Below, in pieces: positions 8,177-17,545 of a DNA stretch of 64,000 nucleotides. The notes below the pieces were generated by a model. It was given only the letters and a program-made list of their open reading frames with translations, was not told where the DNA came from and made no database searches. The position numbers were made by a program, and so were the translations under genes. The stretch lies in NCBI GenBank assembly GCA_963737835.1, contig CAVTUH010000001.1:248001-312000 (forward strand), written 5' to 3'. Within the stretch, counting starts at the first letter, position 1, and the number at the start of each line of letters is the position of its first letter. This DNA comes from Palsa-1248 sp963737835 (lineage in GTDB: Bacteria; Gemmatimonadota; Gemmatimonadetes; Gemmatimonadales; Gemmatimonadaceae).

Positions 8177-9781
8177 GCGAGTGGTCCTCCACGTAGGGGT
8201 CGAGCATGACGAGCGGGGAGCGAGCGGATGCGGGTGGCGGCGCGGCGAGCGCGCGACGGTAGTAGTCGGCACCACGCACGTAGGCGTGGGTGGTCGGGAG
8301 ATGGAGATGCGGCGCGGAGTCAATGTCACTGAGTGAGAGTTGGTCCAAGTGCGTCGCGAGGATCGATTTGATCGAGCGGTAGCTCACGGCTCCGGTGGCG
8401 AGCGCTCGACCGGCCGCGGCCTCGAGGCGCGCCGGGGTGTAGCGGCGCGCGAGGGAGAAGAGACCCAAGCACGCCCGGTAGCCCTGCTCCGGGTGGGGGT
8501 AGCGCTCCAGGATGTGGGTGACGACCTGCTCGGTCGACGCCCCAATGTGCGCGCCCCAGGCGATGAGCCGCGACGGCGTCCAGTCGAGGTGTCGCTCTGT
8601 GACTTGGGCCGGTGCGCGGGATCGGTGGTCGCGCGTCCGGGCACAGTGCTCCGACGGTGGGCCGCGACGCGCGTGCCCTGGTAGAGTATCTCCACCATGG
8701 TCGCCGTGAGCCGGACGTCGACGGTCGCGCGGACCAGCGCGTACGGTACGCTGTAGAGATGCCGCTCGACCGACACGTGATAGTCAATGTTGACCTTGGC
8801 CTGCCTCCAGTCGGCGAGCTCGTAGCGGGTCTCGGGGAGCGGACGGAGCGCGGCGCGCTCACTCGCCTCGAAGAGCGAGCGGCGGCTGCCCAAGAGTTTC
8901 TGAAACGGGCGATCGTTCACGCGCTCCCGGGCGAAAGCGAGAGCGTGATTGAGTTCGGCGAGTGAGGTAAAACGCTCGTGCCGGAGCGGCGCCAGCATCT
9001 CGCGTTCGACGATCTGCACCGCGGTCTCGACCTTCGCCTTGTCCCGAGGGGAGGCGACGCGCGTGGGCAGAATCGCCGTGTGGTAGTGGGCGGCGAAGTC
9101 GCGGTAGGTCGGGTGGACTTCGGGCTCGTAGTAGCAGGGCTTCGTGACGAGCGCCGACGCATTGTCCGGGATGATGAGCGCGGTGGCCCCGCCGTAGTAC
9201 TCGAGCATCCGTACATGGGCCGCGATCCAGTCGGGCAAGGTCTGGGTCCACGTCGCTTCCACGTAGATCAGATTGCTCGCACCCAGCGCCGCGACGAAGA
9301 TCTGCGCGTCGCGCACCGCCGTGCCGGGCCCCTCGACGATCGGCACCGTCGGGCCGGCATAGTCGACAAACGTGCGCTCGCCGGCCACGTACACCTGGCG
9401 GAGCACCGGATCGATCGTCGCCGCCCACGCGTGGTAGTGCCGACAGAATTGCGTGTACTGGTAGCCATCCGGCCACCGCGCCTTGTACTCCTGCCAGAGG
9501 AGCTGCAGTGTCACGCCCTTCCGCTTGAGCTCCGCGTGCACAGTCGACCAGTCCGGGAGCGCCCGGGCGGTCGGAGCCGGGATGGGCGGCCGGCGGAAGA
9601 GCTGGGCCTCGAGCGCGGCCTCGTCGAGCGCTGCCGCCAGCGGCCAGCCGACGCCACTCGCCACGAACCGCGCGAGATACGACTGTACGCTGCCTTGCGC
9701 GATCCCCAAGGCGCGCGCGATGGCCTGGTGGCTCAGCCCCTGGTCGAATCGGAGGCGCAGGACCTCGATCACCTTCCGCAT
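8166..9781 (-). pseudogene. istA: IS21 transposase IstA, frameshifted near the C-terminal third
   Basis: From ATG at 9779-9781 the protein shows an N-terminal HTH (LSHQAIARALGIAQGSVQSY), the DDE integrase core (FVDYAGPTVPI, ALIIPDNASALV, KAKVETAVQIVEREML) and the beta domain (YSVPYALV). Around 8596-8602 the frame is lost after HRPKS: a normal IstA continuation (RHLDWTPSRLIAWGA, then CLGLFSLARRYTPARLEAAA) is found one frame over and stops at 8166, overlapping istB. One missing base explains it. No canonical slippery heptamer is present, so programmed frameshifting is unlikely. Either a true mutation or a sequence error. Confidence 0.85.
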
Positions 9782-9990
9782 GGCTACCCTCGCAGCTGGC
9801 ACGACCTCGCTCCGGGAAAAAGTCCCGGAGGAGATAGCGCCGCCGGTGGGATCCCGCGGCCCCCCGACCCCGGTGATCAGGATCGAGCGAAATGGGTGAT
9901 CAGCTTCCGCCGAAACGGGCGATCAGCTTGGAGCGAAACGAGCGATCAGGTTCGAGCGAAACGAGGGATCAGCATCGCCCGAAATCCGCA

Positions 9991-10437
9991 GCATGTGCTC
10001 TCCAATCATGGCGGTCGTGATCGGAGCGCGTCGGACTCAGGAAACGACGCAGTGCCCGCACCCGCACGATCCGCTATTCGCGGTGGCTTTTCGCTACGCG
10101 CCGTGGATAAGTGTTACACGCTAAGTATAGAGCGGGCAATAACTTACAGCTTGCGACTGTCGCCCGGGCGCTGTATGTTCAGCCTCAGGCCCAGATCGTC
10201 ATGTCATAGCGTCCTCAATGCCAGCAAATCGATTTCGCCCTTTCGCTGAGGCGAGGGCATACGTCAGAACCCGCAAGCTGCGGAGCCGTGTCGCCAACCA
10301 CCTCGCCGAGTATTTTCGCGACGCAAGTCGCGCCCGAATCGTTCTAGCGATCGAGCAGGCGCTTCTCGCCCCCAATCTCGAGCGGTCGAACGACATTACC
10401 CCACCTGGCACCGCATCCGTAGGCACACAAAAAAACA
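9991..10437. other. Intergenic stretch between IS21 and DUF3800 gene; one possible gene remnant
   Basis: No convincing complete gene is seen. A plus frame starting at 10218 opens with FRPFAEARAYVRTRKLRS, which resembles a short FRPFEEAR-x-FV-type unit seen repeated in some phage and giant-virus integrase-like proteins. It then runs into an overlap with the DUF3800 gene and looks like a remnant. The motif resemblance is from memory and weak. Confidence 0.3.
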
Positions 10438-11257
10438 ATGCATGTCCTCTTCCTGGACGAGAGCTCCGCGGAGAAAGCCAACTACGCGGGATACGGAGGC
10501 TACTCTGTTGATGCTGCCGCGCTCAAAGATTTGACCGCCGCGCTAAGCGCAATAAAGCAAGCAGATCACATTCCGGACGACCGGGAGGTGAAGTGGTCGC
10601 TTGGTCGTCACCGACTGCCGGCCGGCTGGAATCAGGAAAGACACCATTCCCTGTGCGCTGCGATGCTGCAAGCGCTGGCGGACCACGGTGCCACGGTGTT
10701 CTGCAGTGTTGCGGCGCTCGACCTCTGCTACGGCCCGAAAGACTATCACTGGTCCGCACATAAGACCGTCATGTGGGCCAGACATCAGCTCTTGCGCTTT
10801 GTTGCCGAGAGATTCGAGACGCCCTACCTCGATTCGGCAAGTTCGACAGGCCTTATTGTGTGCGATCAGTTCAGCGGAGAGGGAGAGCGGACCCTGATCG
10901 ACCGGTTCGCGCACGACCTTCGCTTCGGGACAGATCGACTTTCATTCGATCGGGTCGTCTCCGTCCCCCTCGATGACGTCGTCCAAGCATAGTCCGCACC
11001 TCCAGTTTGCTGATATCGTCGTCGGTATCGTCGTTCAGGCGCTTGCGGGGTCCAAGCGTGCCATCGGTTTGTTCGATGACGTCGCCCATTTGATGCTACA
11101 GCACCCGAAAGCCCAAGCCTGGACGCCCTCCTACGCTATCATCAATTACGGGTTGAAGCCCTTTCCGGATGGGTTTACAGTGTCGCACGCATTCACATCT
11201 CTGAACGAAAAGTTCCTTGCGTCTGCCGGGGGCTTGACGCCTAGGTCAAACGAATAG
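10438..11257 (+). pseudogene. DUF3800-domain protein split by a frameshift
   Basis: The first frame (10438-10992, 184 residues) begins HVLFLDES, the family's N-terminal acidic strand, and continues through GYGGYSV, EVKWS and FDRVVSVPL. It stops at TAG. The missing family C-terminus (SPHLQFADIVVGIVVQ and onward) lies one frame over and runs to 11257. Deleting one T at about 10989 restores a continuous VQASPHLQFADIVV. DUF3800 proteins are RNase H-like in predicted fold, common on mobile elements and near defence genes, with unproven function. As the gene is on the element, it may be decaying, or the extra base may be an error. Confidence 0.75.
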
Positions 11258-11513
11258 GAAGCGCTGGAGACGTCGGCGCTGGTGTCCCCATTAATGTCGC
11301 GGACAGCGTCGTTCTCCGCGTGAAATCGTTTGCATAAACGGTCGTTATCGGGATCGACCGGTCGGTGGAATGAGAACCCCGCGCCGAGGCGAGGGGCGCG
11401 TCCAGACCGGCGCGAAGCGGGGTCCTGGCGCCTTCACTACTACATAGCCCCATTCGCGGTGCCGGTCGATGGCGGTATTTTGACGATGTAGAAACAGCGG
11501 CGGCGTCCAAGGC

Positions 11514-14072
11514 ATGAGGCAAATTCAGACCTTCGCCAAGCTTGTTGCCATCGACGCGAGCACACAAAGCCTACTGTACGCATGGCGGAGTCTCCGTCGG
11601 CGCCCGGGGCTCATTGTGGCCGTTGCCCTGACGCTGGGTCTCGGACTCGGCGCCAACGCCGCGATGTTCCAGGTCATCGACCGGTTGCTGCTCAAGGCGC
11701 CCGCGTACCTGGAAAAACCTACCGAGGTCAATCGAGTCTACCTCACCTGGCACGTTGCGCCAGCCAGCCGGTGGTTGGGCCGAGACCCTCTCACGGACGT
11801 TATGGCGTACCAGCGGTTCCGCGACCTGAGTCAGTGGACAACTGACTTTTCCCAGGCCGCTGCATTCGCAAGCCAGCAGCTTCCGGTCGGGTCAGGACTG
11901 GGCACGCGAGAGCTCACAGTTGCAACCGTGAGTGCGAGCCTCTTCTCCCTTTTCGACGCCGCTCCGGTCGTCGGGCGGTACTTCACAGGTGCAGAGGACG
12001 CCCCGCCGGAGGGCATTGCGGTTGCTGTCCTCGGCTATGCGTTTTGGCGCTCGCAGTACGGAGGGGGCTCGAGCGTCATCGGTCGCGACCTGCAAATCGG
12101 TTCCCTGCGGTACACAATCATCGGCGTCGCGCCGCAGAATTTCGTCGGCATGGAGGAGGCTGCGCCGCCAAGCGTGTTTGTTCCATTGACGACCTACGCG
12201 GCCGCGATCGGCGACTCAGGCGCCGACGAGTGTGGCTACGTGACGTCGTATTGCGAAAATTGGTTGCAGATGATCGTCCGGCGCCGGCCGGGCGTCACCT
12301 CAGCGGCCGCCTCGAGCAATCTCACTGAGGCGTTCCAAAGGAGCTACGTCACGAGTCGGAACGAGTTCGTGGCACGCAACTACACCGAGTTGAGCCTCAG
12401 GCTTCCACCGCTTGAAGTGGCGCGACCACGAGCGATCGCGGCCCCTGTGCTCGCCGCGCGGGGCCCCATGGAGAGCGCAACAGCACGCGTCGCCGCATGG
12501 GTCACTGGCGTGGCCGGCATTGTGCTCCTCATTGCGTGCGCCAACGTCACAAACCTCCTGCTGGCGCGGTCGCGCGAACGACGAGGCGAGATCGCCCTAC
12601 GGCTCGCGCTGGGCATTAGCCAGGAACGATTGGCCGGTCAGTTGCTCGTAGAATGCGGGCTGCTCGCACTGGTCAGCGGCGCGGTCGCATTCCTCGTGGC
12701 GCGGCTCGGCGGCATCGTTCTCGCGTCGATGTTCGTTCCTGCGGGCACCGACGCAGGCTTGCTACACCAACCGCGTACACTCTTGTTCGGGGCGGCAGTT
12801 ACCCTGATCGCAGGTGTCGTGATCGCTGTCGGTCCAGCTCTCCATGCCCGCCGCATCGCAGTGGTCGACGCGCTCCGAGGCGGGAGTCGTGGTGCCTCGC
12901 CGAACCGCTCTCGCACGCGAGGTCTGCTGCTTCTAACGCAGAGTGGTCTGTCCGCCCTGCTGCTCGTGGGCGCAGGCTTATTCACACGCAGCGCCGAGCG
13001 AGTGGGTGCGCTCCAGTTGGGTTACGATGTCCGGTCAGTTCTCTATGCTAATGTCGAAGTGCGTCAGACGAAGCTCGACTCAGTGGCTGGGCATGGGCTC
13101 GCGTTGCGGCTGGTCGATGGCGCGAAGGCCATCCCCGGCGTGACAGACGCAGCTCGTGCGTTCGGCGCTCCGTTCTTCCAAAACGTACAGGACAAACTCT
13201 TCGTGCCGGGGATCGAGTCGGTCGGTCGCATTGGGCACTTTACGGTGCAATCGGTTTCGCCCGAGTACTTCCACACTGTGAGCACTCGCATCCTCGAAGG
13301 CCGGGGATTTTCGGAAGCTGACGGAGCGCATGCACCGCGCGTGGCGGTCATCAGCCAGGCCATGGCCCAGGCTCTGTGGCCAGGTCAGGACCCACTAGGG
13401 AAGCGGATGCGTGTGTCCTCTGATACTGCGCCCTATACCACGGTCGTTGGCGTTGCGGAGAACACACGACAGGTCGGGCTGTCCGATGACCATGAGATGC
13501 ACTATTACTTGCCGATCGACCAGGACGATAACGGCATCATCGAGTTGTTCATTCGTACTCGTGGAGATGCTCGCGCCTACCAGGCGACCGTGCGCCGAGC
13601 GTTGCAGTCCCTGGCGCCGGGTGATATCTACGTGAACGTGACCCCGATGCAAGAGATAGTTGATCCCGAAGTTCGATCTTGGCGGATTGGGGCCCAGCTC
13701 TTTGTTGCGCTCGGTGGTCTAGCACTCGTTGTCGCGGCGGTCGGGCTTTATAGCGTCATGTCGTACGATGTCGCTCGTCGCAGACACGAACTGGGAGTCC
13801 GGATCGCCCTCGGGGCACGGGCTCGCGACGTGGTTCGCTTGCTGGCCGCCGACAGTACCCGGTTCGTGGTCATTGGGGCGGGTATCGGCAGTGCAATCGC
13901 GCTACTCAGCGGCTCCTCCATTGCGCCGTTGTTGTTCGCGGAATCACCGTATGACCCCGTGGTGTTTGGAGTTGTCGCCTTCGTGCTCGCGGCCGCAGCG
14001 TGTGTGGCGACGATGATGCCGGCGCTCTCTGCCTGGCGCGTCGACCCTAATACGGCACTTCGTGCGGAGTGA
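11514..14072 (+). CDS. ADOP-type FtsX/MacB-family ABC transporter permease
   Basis: This 852-residue inner-membrane protein has two repeats of the MacB_PCD plus FtsX arrangement. TM1 (LIVAVALTLGLGLGANAAMF) precedes a periplasmic domain, then an FtsX core (VTGVAGIVLLIACANVTNLL, LALGISQERL). The pattern is duplicated after residue 470 (LLLLTQSGLSALLLVGAG, the second periplasmic domain, VRIALGARARDVVRLLAADS). This matches the duplicated orphan permeases (ADOP) abundant in Acidobacteria and Gemmatimonadota. The N-terminal PadR-linked prefix of many members is absent, and no ATPase gene is adjacent. It may work with an ATPase encoded elsewhere. It lies inside the integrative element as cargo and ends with an intact C-terminus. 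Confidence 0.9.
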   Translation: MRQIQTFAKLVAIDASTQSLLYAWRSLRRRPGLIVAVALTLGLGLGANAAMFQVIDRLLLKAPAYLEKPTEVNRVYLTWHVAPASRWLGRDPLTDVMAYQRFRDLSQWTTDFSQAAAFASQQLPVGSGLGTRELTVATVSASLFSLFDAAPVVGRYFTGAEDAPPEGIAVAVLGYAFWRSQYGGGSSVIGRDLQIGSLRYTIIGVAPQNFVGMEEAAPPSVFVPLTTYAAAIGDSGADECGYVTSYCENWLQMIVRRRPGVTSAAASSNLTEAFQRSYVTSRNEFVARNYTELSLRLPPLEVARPRAIAAPVLAARGPMESATARVAAWVTGVAGIVLLIACANVTNLLLARSRERRGEIALRLALGISQERLAGQLLVECGLLALVSGAVAFLVARLGGIVLASMFVPAGTDAGLLHQPRTLLFGAAVTLIAGVVIAVGPALHARRIAVVDALRGGSRGASPNRSRTRGLLLLTQSGLSALLLVGAGLFTRSAERVGALQLGYDVRSVLYANVEVRQTKLDSVAGHGLALRLVDGAKAIPGVTDAARAFGAPFFQNVQDKLFVPGIESVGRIGHFTVQSVSPEYFHTVSTRILEGRGFSEADGAHAPRVAVISQAMAQALWPGQDPLGKRMRVSSDTAPYTTVVGVAENTRQVGLSDDHEMHYYLPIDQDDNGIIELFIRTRGDARAYQATVRRALQSLAPGDIYVNVTPMQEIVDPEVRSWRIGAQLFVALGGLALVVAAVGLYSVMSYDVARRRHELGVRIALGARARDVVRLLAADSTRFVVIGAGIGSAIALLSGSSIAPLLFAESPYDPVVFGVVAFVLAAAACVATMMPALSAWRVDPNTALRAE

Positions 14073-14177
14073 GTCGCAGGCGTAGCCAATGGTCAACGCG
14101 AGGTGGCGCGTGGGTTGAACTCAATGATCCACAGGTCAAGTCAAAAACGTCGGTTCTCGGGACGCACGCTTCGGGTC

Positions 14178-14726
14178 TCACCCCACCGCGCTGGCCGAAC
14201 TCGCGTGCGCCTTCGTAAAGCCAAATCCGATCAGCCATCCCAATGTGCCAGCGCTCAGCAGGAACGAAAGCGGGAGGACGAAGGACATCAAAGCCCCGGC
14301 AGCTGGATACCCCAGTCCACCACCGCCTCCATCCGTCAGTGCGATGACGCTGTTTGCCACGACAACGCCGGCCATCAAGGCAACTGGAGTCGCGACCACT
14401 ATTGCCCAGCGCAATCGCAAGGGTTTCCAACCCCAACGCTCGAACGCGTAGCCAGCCAAATCTACGAGCACGACGGTGGGGATCGCGCCGATGGCGTAGC
14501 GGGTCGCCAGGATCCCAGCCCATCCGAGCGTCCACTCGTGGAAGCCGGACTGGGAAAAGCTTCCCCAGCGATACGCCGTTACCTCAACGAATCCAAGCAC
14601 CCACGTCATCGGCAGAAACACGAAGACGTAGGAAGCCAGGCCGTGCAGCAGAAGTTTCGTGGCCGATGCGATGCTGCGCTGGATCGGGGTACTCCGCGGA
14701 GTATCGGAGGAATGCGGGGTAGTCAC
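14178..14726 (-). CDS. Uncharacterised four-helix membrane protein
   Basis: This 182-residue protein has four clear hydrophobic segments (ASYVFVFLPMTWVLGFVEV; ATRYAIGAIPTVVLVDLAG; WAIVVATPVALMAGVVVAN; LMSFVLPLSFLLSAGTLGWL) and a short basic N-terminus. No catalytic or binding motif is recognised. It is convergent with the ADOP permease gene (105 bp apart) and divergent from the resolvase. I cannot assign a function; it may be one of the small orphan membrane proteins common in this phylum. Confidence 0.6.
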   Translation of the reverse strand: MTTPHSSDTPRSTPIQRSIASATKLLLHGLASYVFVFLPMTWVLGFVEVTAYRWGSFSQSGFHEWTLGWAGILATRYAIGAIPTVVLVDLAGYAFERWGWKPLRLRWAIVVATPVALMAGVVVANSVIALTDGGGGGLGYPAAGALMSFVLPLSFLLSAGTLGWLIGFGFTKAHASSASAVG

Positions 14727-14768
14727 CGCTGAAGTGGGACGTCTAGTGGACCAGCAACCTTTCCGTTT

Positions 14769-14786
14769 CGAAATCGGCCGATTTCG
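14769..14786. promoter_or_regulatory. Perfect 18-bp palindrome upstream of the resolvase (possible res/cis site)
   Basis: CGAAATCGGCCGATTTCG is a perfect palindrome lying 120 bp upstream of the resolvase start. Related CGAAAT/CGAAAG motifs recur between it and the gene (for example CCGAAATCG at about 14825 and CCGAAAG). Resolvases bind and cut at palindromic subsites upstream of their own genes, so this is a candidate crossover or regulatory site. The link is inferred from position only. Confidence 0.4.
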
Positions 14787-14905
14787 GCACTCCAGGCAGT
14801 ACGGCGATTGCTCTGCCCACGAAGCCGAAATCGCGTCCCGAAAGTCGTGCCGGAATCAAAGTACCGAAACTTGCGACGTCACACGAGATCAGATACTCTG
14901 ACGCG

Positions 14906-15475
14906 ATGCTCGTAGGCTACGCGCGCGTTTCGACGGGCGACCAATCCGTCGACCTGCAGACCGATGCCCTCCGCGGCGCGGGCTGTGAGCGCGTGACCAC
15001 TGACGTCGCCAGTGGCGCACGCACCGATCGCCCTGGCCTCGCCGAGGCCTTGAGTTACCTCCGGAAGGGCGACACGCTCGTCGTCTGGAAGCTCGATCGA
15101 CTAGGCCGATCCCTTCGGCACCTGATCGATGTCATCACGGACCTGCACGCCAGGGACGTGGCATTCCGCAGCGTGCAGGAGGCCATCGACACCTCGACGC
15201 CCGGTGGCAAGTTGATCTTTCACGTGTTCGGCGCGCTCGCGGAGTTTGAACGAGACCTGATCCGCGAGCGCACAAATGCCGGTCTAGCCGCTGCTCGGAT
15301 GCGCGGTCGCAAGGGCGGCCGCCCACGCCGAATGACGGAGCGCCAGGCCAGCCTCGCTGTTACGATGCTTCGCGACCCCGCCAGTACCGTCGCGGATGTC
15401 TGCAGCGCGTTCAAGGTCTCGAAGTCGACTTTGTATCGGGCGTTGGCGGCACGACCACGCGCAGTGAACCGATAA
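14906..15475 (+). CDS. Serine recombinase, resolvase/invertase type
   Basis: This 189-residue protein begins with GYARVSTGDQSVDLQ, containing the nucleophilic serine of small serine recombinases. Conserved Arg residues follow (RLGRSLRHL) with the long E-helix (FHVFGALAEFERDLIRERT) and a C-terminal Hin-like HTH (TVADVCSAFKVSKSTLYRAL). It fits Tn3-type resolvases and DNA invertases. No TnpA transposase gene or obvious terminal repeats lie nearby, so it is either a relic of a transposon or a stand-alone recombinase of the island. Palindromic sites sit upstream. Confidence 0.9.
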   Translation: MLVGYARVSTGDQSVDLQTDALRGAGCERVTTDVASGARTDRPGLAEALSYLRKGDTLVVWKLDRLGRSLRHLIDVITDLHARDVAFRSVQEAIDTSTPGGKLIFHVFGALAEFERDLIRERTNAGLAAARMRGRKGGRPRRMTERQASLAVTMLRDPASTVADVCSAFKVSKSTLYRALAARPRAVNR

Positions 15476-15633
15476 GTGGCAGGCGATGTCTTGCCGAACT
15501 CAGTGGGACCCCGATATCACCGAGGGTACCGCACAAAGACACGCCGGGGCAAGAGCGTCGCAAATGTGTCATGGATAGGTTTTCACGCAGAATCCTATCC
15601 AATGCGCCGCATCCTACACTGCTACGCTTCTTC
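15476..15633. promoter_or_regulatory. Upstream region of the MerR-like gene with a dyad repeat
   Basis: GGATAGG (15573-15579) and CCTATCC (15594-15600) form an inverted repeat 34-61 bp before ATG 15634. This is a plausible operator for the MerR-like HTH encoded downstream, because MerR-type regulators often bind dyads in their own promoter. No good sigma-70 promoter was identified by eye. Confidence 0.3.
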
Positions 15634-16200
15634 ATGACCATATTCCCACGATACTATCTGCGACGATCCGAGTACGCGGAGCTCTGGGGCGTGTCGCCGA
15701 CTACGCTGCTTCGCTATGAGGAGCGCGGATGGCTAACTCCGGAGTACAGCGACGGCGGTCACCGCTATTATCCGGCACACGTCCCGCCCTGGCGCGGGAG
15801 ACGACGGCAGGCAAGAAGCAACGTTCGTTTGAATTACTCCCGCTCAGCAGTGGGCGCTGACACGGGCGCCGTTCGTGGTGATTTCTCCGAACCGGCGCGC
15901 CATGCGCGCGCTGTCAGGAATATCGATCGGCCTCAAACCTCGCGCCCCACCGTGCAAAGCCCGCAACGGGTTCACGAGAATGCATTCCGTCAATTCATTG
16001 CGCAGCTTGAGACACTGCGTGGCTCTCCCTGGATCACGATCTGCCGACTCGACAATGGGGGCAGTCGTGAGCTGGTGACGATCCCCGGCGCTCTCTTTTC
16101 CCTGCAATGGGTGAAGCAGAACTTTGGCGGCGGCCGCTTCGAGGCCGGCGGCGTCGGCTTCCGGATCGAAGGGCCGCCTAAGGATAGCCGCTGGGCCTAG
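15634..16200 (+). CDS. MerR-like HTH protein with C-terminal GGGRF...IEGPPK domain
   Basis: ATG 15634 gives 188 residues; a longer frame starts at 15571. Residues 8-50 form a MerR-type winged helix (YYLRRSEYAELWGVSPTTLL, RYEERGWL, HRYYP). A basic, low-complexity linker follows, then a C-terminal ~70-residue domain with LVTIPG, WVKQNFGGGRF and FRIEGPPKD. This looks like a small beta domain, seen in my experience mostly in mobile-element proteins. In the linker, another frame reads PALARETTAGKK and ends as a short MerR-like protein, so a frameshift merging two genes cannot be excluded. Likely a DNA-binding regulator of the island. Confidence 0.55.
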   Translation: MTIFPRYYLRRSEYAELWGVSPTTLLRYEERGWLTPEYSDGGHRYYPAHVPPWRGRRRQARSNVRLNYSRSAVGADTGAVRGDFSEPARHARAVRNIDRPQTSRPTVQSPQRVHENAFRQFIAQLETLRGSPWITICRLDNGGSRELVTIPGALFSLQWVKQNFGGGRFEAGGVGFRIEGPPKDSRWA

Positions 16201-16204
16201 CGCC

Positions 16205-17545
16205 CTAGCGGTTCCGGTACCGATCCAAAACAGCCGCAACCTCGGGCGGCGCTGCGAGGTGCTTCCACCATCGCCCAAGGCGTTCAACAGCACCGGAGAT
16301 CTCTTCAGCGAGAGAATCGCGACTCTTCTCGGACATATTCTCGACCCAACGCTGGAGCTCGCGCGCTTGCTCGACTGCTATCGGGGCAAGCTCGGTGGCA
16401 GTGCATTGATCGCATAAACGCCGTTCGGTCCATGGCGTCGTTTCTGGATTGGTGGCCAGCCAGCGTGCCGGTCGCGCCGAGCACTGCTCGCAGGGGCCCG
16501 AGAGATCCGGAGTCAGCCAATAAACAGCAGTCACGCTAGGCGATCGCACTCCGCGCACCGCGATCGCGCGTCCCTCATTCTCGGCGTCTCGGTCGCTGGA
16601 ATTGTGATAGCACTGAAACATGCAGTCTGCGCCTGAGGCGACGGCGGCGCGAGCCGCCTCGGGACTCGTGACGAGATAATCCCCGGGAGGATTGCCGCCG
16701 CCGAATCCTTTGGGTTGCAGGTCGTATTCGCGCTGGCACTTCTCCATCTCGCCCACCGTGAACAGGAACGATTCCTCGCAACCGAGCCAATATGCTTTCG
16801 CCTCACGATAGCCGTCACCTAGCCGTTTTCGCAGATCCCAGTGCTGAGCGGCGAGTTCATCCATGTGGCGTTCACTCGTCTCTCTCATCTTGATGTAGGA
16901 CGGGCTGACGATCGTTCGACAGCGGACCGCCATCACGCCATCGACCGCGCGTGCACGGCAGTCAAGGGGCTTGGCCATGCGCGCGATTGAATCGGCAGCC
17001 TCCTCGTAAGAGATTGCCGAAAGGCTAGGATCCACAATGCAACGTTCGCTGTCCACTCTGCTCTGTTGACACAGAGCACCGCGCATGATCACTAGCGCCA
17101 GACGCGCTACGCGTGCGTCCTCCGCACTTGCACCCGCGCTGGCTGGAGTCGACGGTGGCGGCACCGAAGCGCGGTGTCGAGCAACGATTTCGGCGAGAGC
17201 GGGTGGCATAGGCTCACCAACCCCGGCCCACCACGAGTCCAGCATTTCGACCCAGCTGCCTAATTGTTCGGGGGTCAGTCGCGCCTCGGCTTCGGAGAGC
17301 TCCCGGGCCGTACGCTCTGCGATTTCCGCTAGACTGGGCTGCTTCTGTTCAAGAAGATGCAACATGCACGTGTGGCAAAGACGGCGCCCTGCGCCGTCAC
17401 CGGCCGACGCCACCTCGAACTGAGCAACACGAGCATCGCACTGCGTGCAGGGCGCGCCGATTTCGGACGCCGGAATCGGCGTGATCCCGTAATCACTCAA
17501 CGCGAAGTTGGTGAACCCGAAGGAACGGCCTTTTGATGGTTTCAT
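16205..17545 (-). CDS. Uncharacterised protein with two duplicated zinc-binding CxxC-CxxC modules
   Basis: The 446 residues start and end with homologous ~98-residue modules. The N-terminal module has C33-x2-C36 and C57-x2-C60 within PCTQCDARVAQFEV and RRLCHTC. The C-terminal module has C352, C355, C378 and C381 within PCEQCSARPARWLA and RRLCDQC. Each is followed by a helical stretch ending alike (WWAGVGEPMPPALAEIVARH versus WWKHLAAPPEVAAVLDRYR). The central ~200 residues are helical with further Cys residues (RGALCQQS, CQREYD, CMFQCYH). Its start overlaps the stop of the upstream MerR-like gene by 4 bp, so the two are translated together. Family unknown; nucleic-acid or protein binding through zinc modules is plausible. 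Confidence 0.7.
   Translation of the reverse strand: MKPSKGRSFGFTNFALSDYGITPIPASEIGAPCTQCDARVAQFEVASAGDGAGRRLCHTCMLHLLEQKQPSLAEIAERTARELSEAEARLTPEQLGSWVEMLDSWWAGVGEPMPPALAEIVARHRASVPPPSTPASAGASAEDARVARLALVIMRGALCQQSRVDSERCIVDPSLSAISYEEAADSIARMAKPLDCRARAVDGVMAVRCRTIVSPSYIKMRETSERHMDELAAQHWDLRKRLGDGYREAKAYWLGCEESFLFTVGEMEKCQREYDLQPKGFGGGNPPGDYLVTSPEAARAAVASGADCMFQCYHNSSDRDAENEGRAIAVRGVRSPSVTAVYWLTPDLSGPCEQCSARPARWLATNPETTPWTERRLCDQCTATELAPIAVEQARELQRWVENMSEKSRDSLAEEISGAVERLGRWWKHLAAPPEVAAVLDRYRNR

Larger units (their letters stand above)
7256..9990 (-). mobile_element. IS21-family insertion sequence
   Basis: The element has istA and istB in the usual overlapping order. Its termini match as TGCGTATTTCGG (left) and, read inward, TGCGGATTTCGG (right). 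A 5-bp target duplication GCATG flanks it at 7251-7255 and 9991-9995. Subterminal repeats of AAGCTGATC type recur with exact 23-bp period: three at the left (7270, 7293, 7316) and five in inverse orientation at the right (9875, 9898, 9921, 9944, 9967), the multiple transposase-binding sites known in IS21. At 2735 bp it is slightly longer than average for the family. istA carries a frameshift, so this copy may be immobile. It inserted between the protease unit and a DUF3800 gene. Confidence 0.93.

Noticed and set aside
8590..8610. Programmed -1 frameshift in istA
   Set aside because: No canonical slippery heptamer or downstream pseudoknot was seen, and IS21 istA is normally continuous.
9875..9975. 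Regularly spaced repeats resembling a small CRISPR array
   Set aside because: The repeats are ~9 bp with 23-bp period, sit at an IS21 end, and are mirrored at the other end; they are transposase-binding sites.
8978..10249. 423-aa plus-strand frame running out of the IS
   Set aside because: Antisense to istA for most of its length; the out-of-IS part has no recognisable motif.
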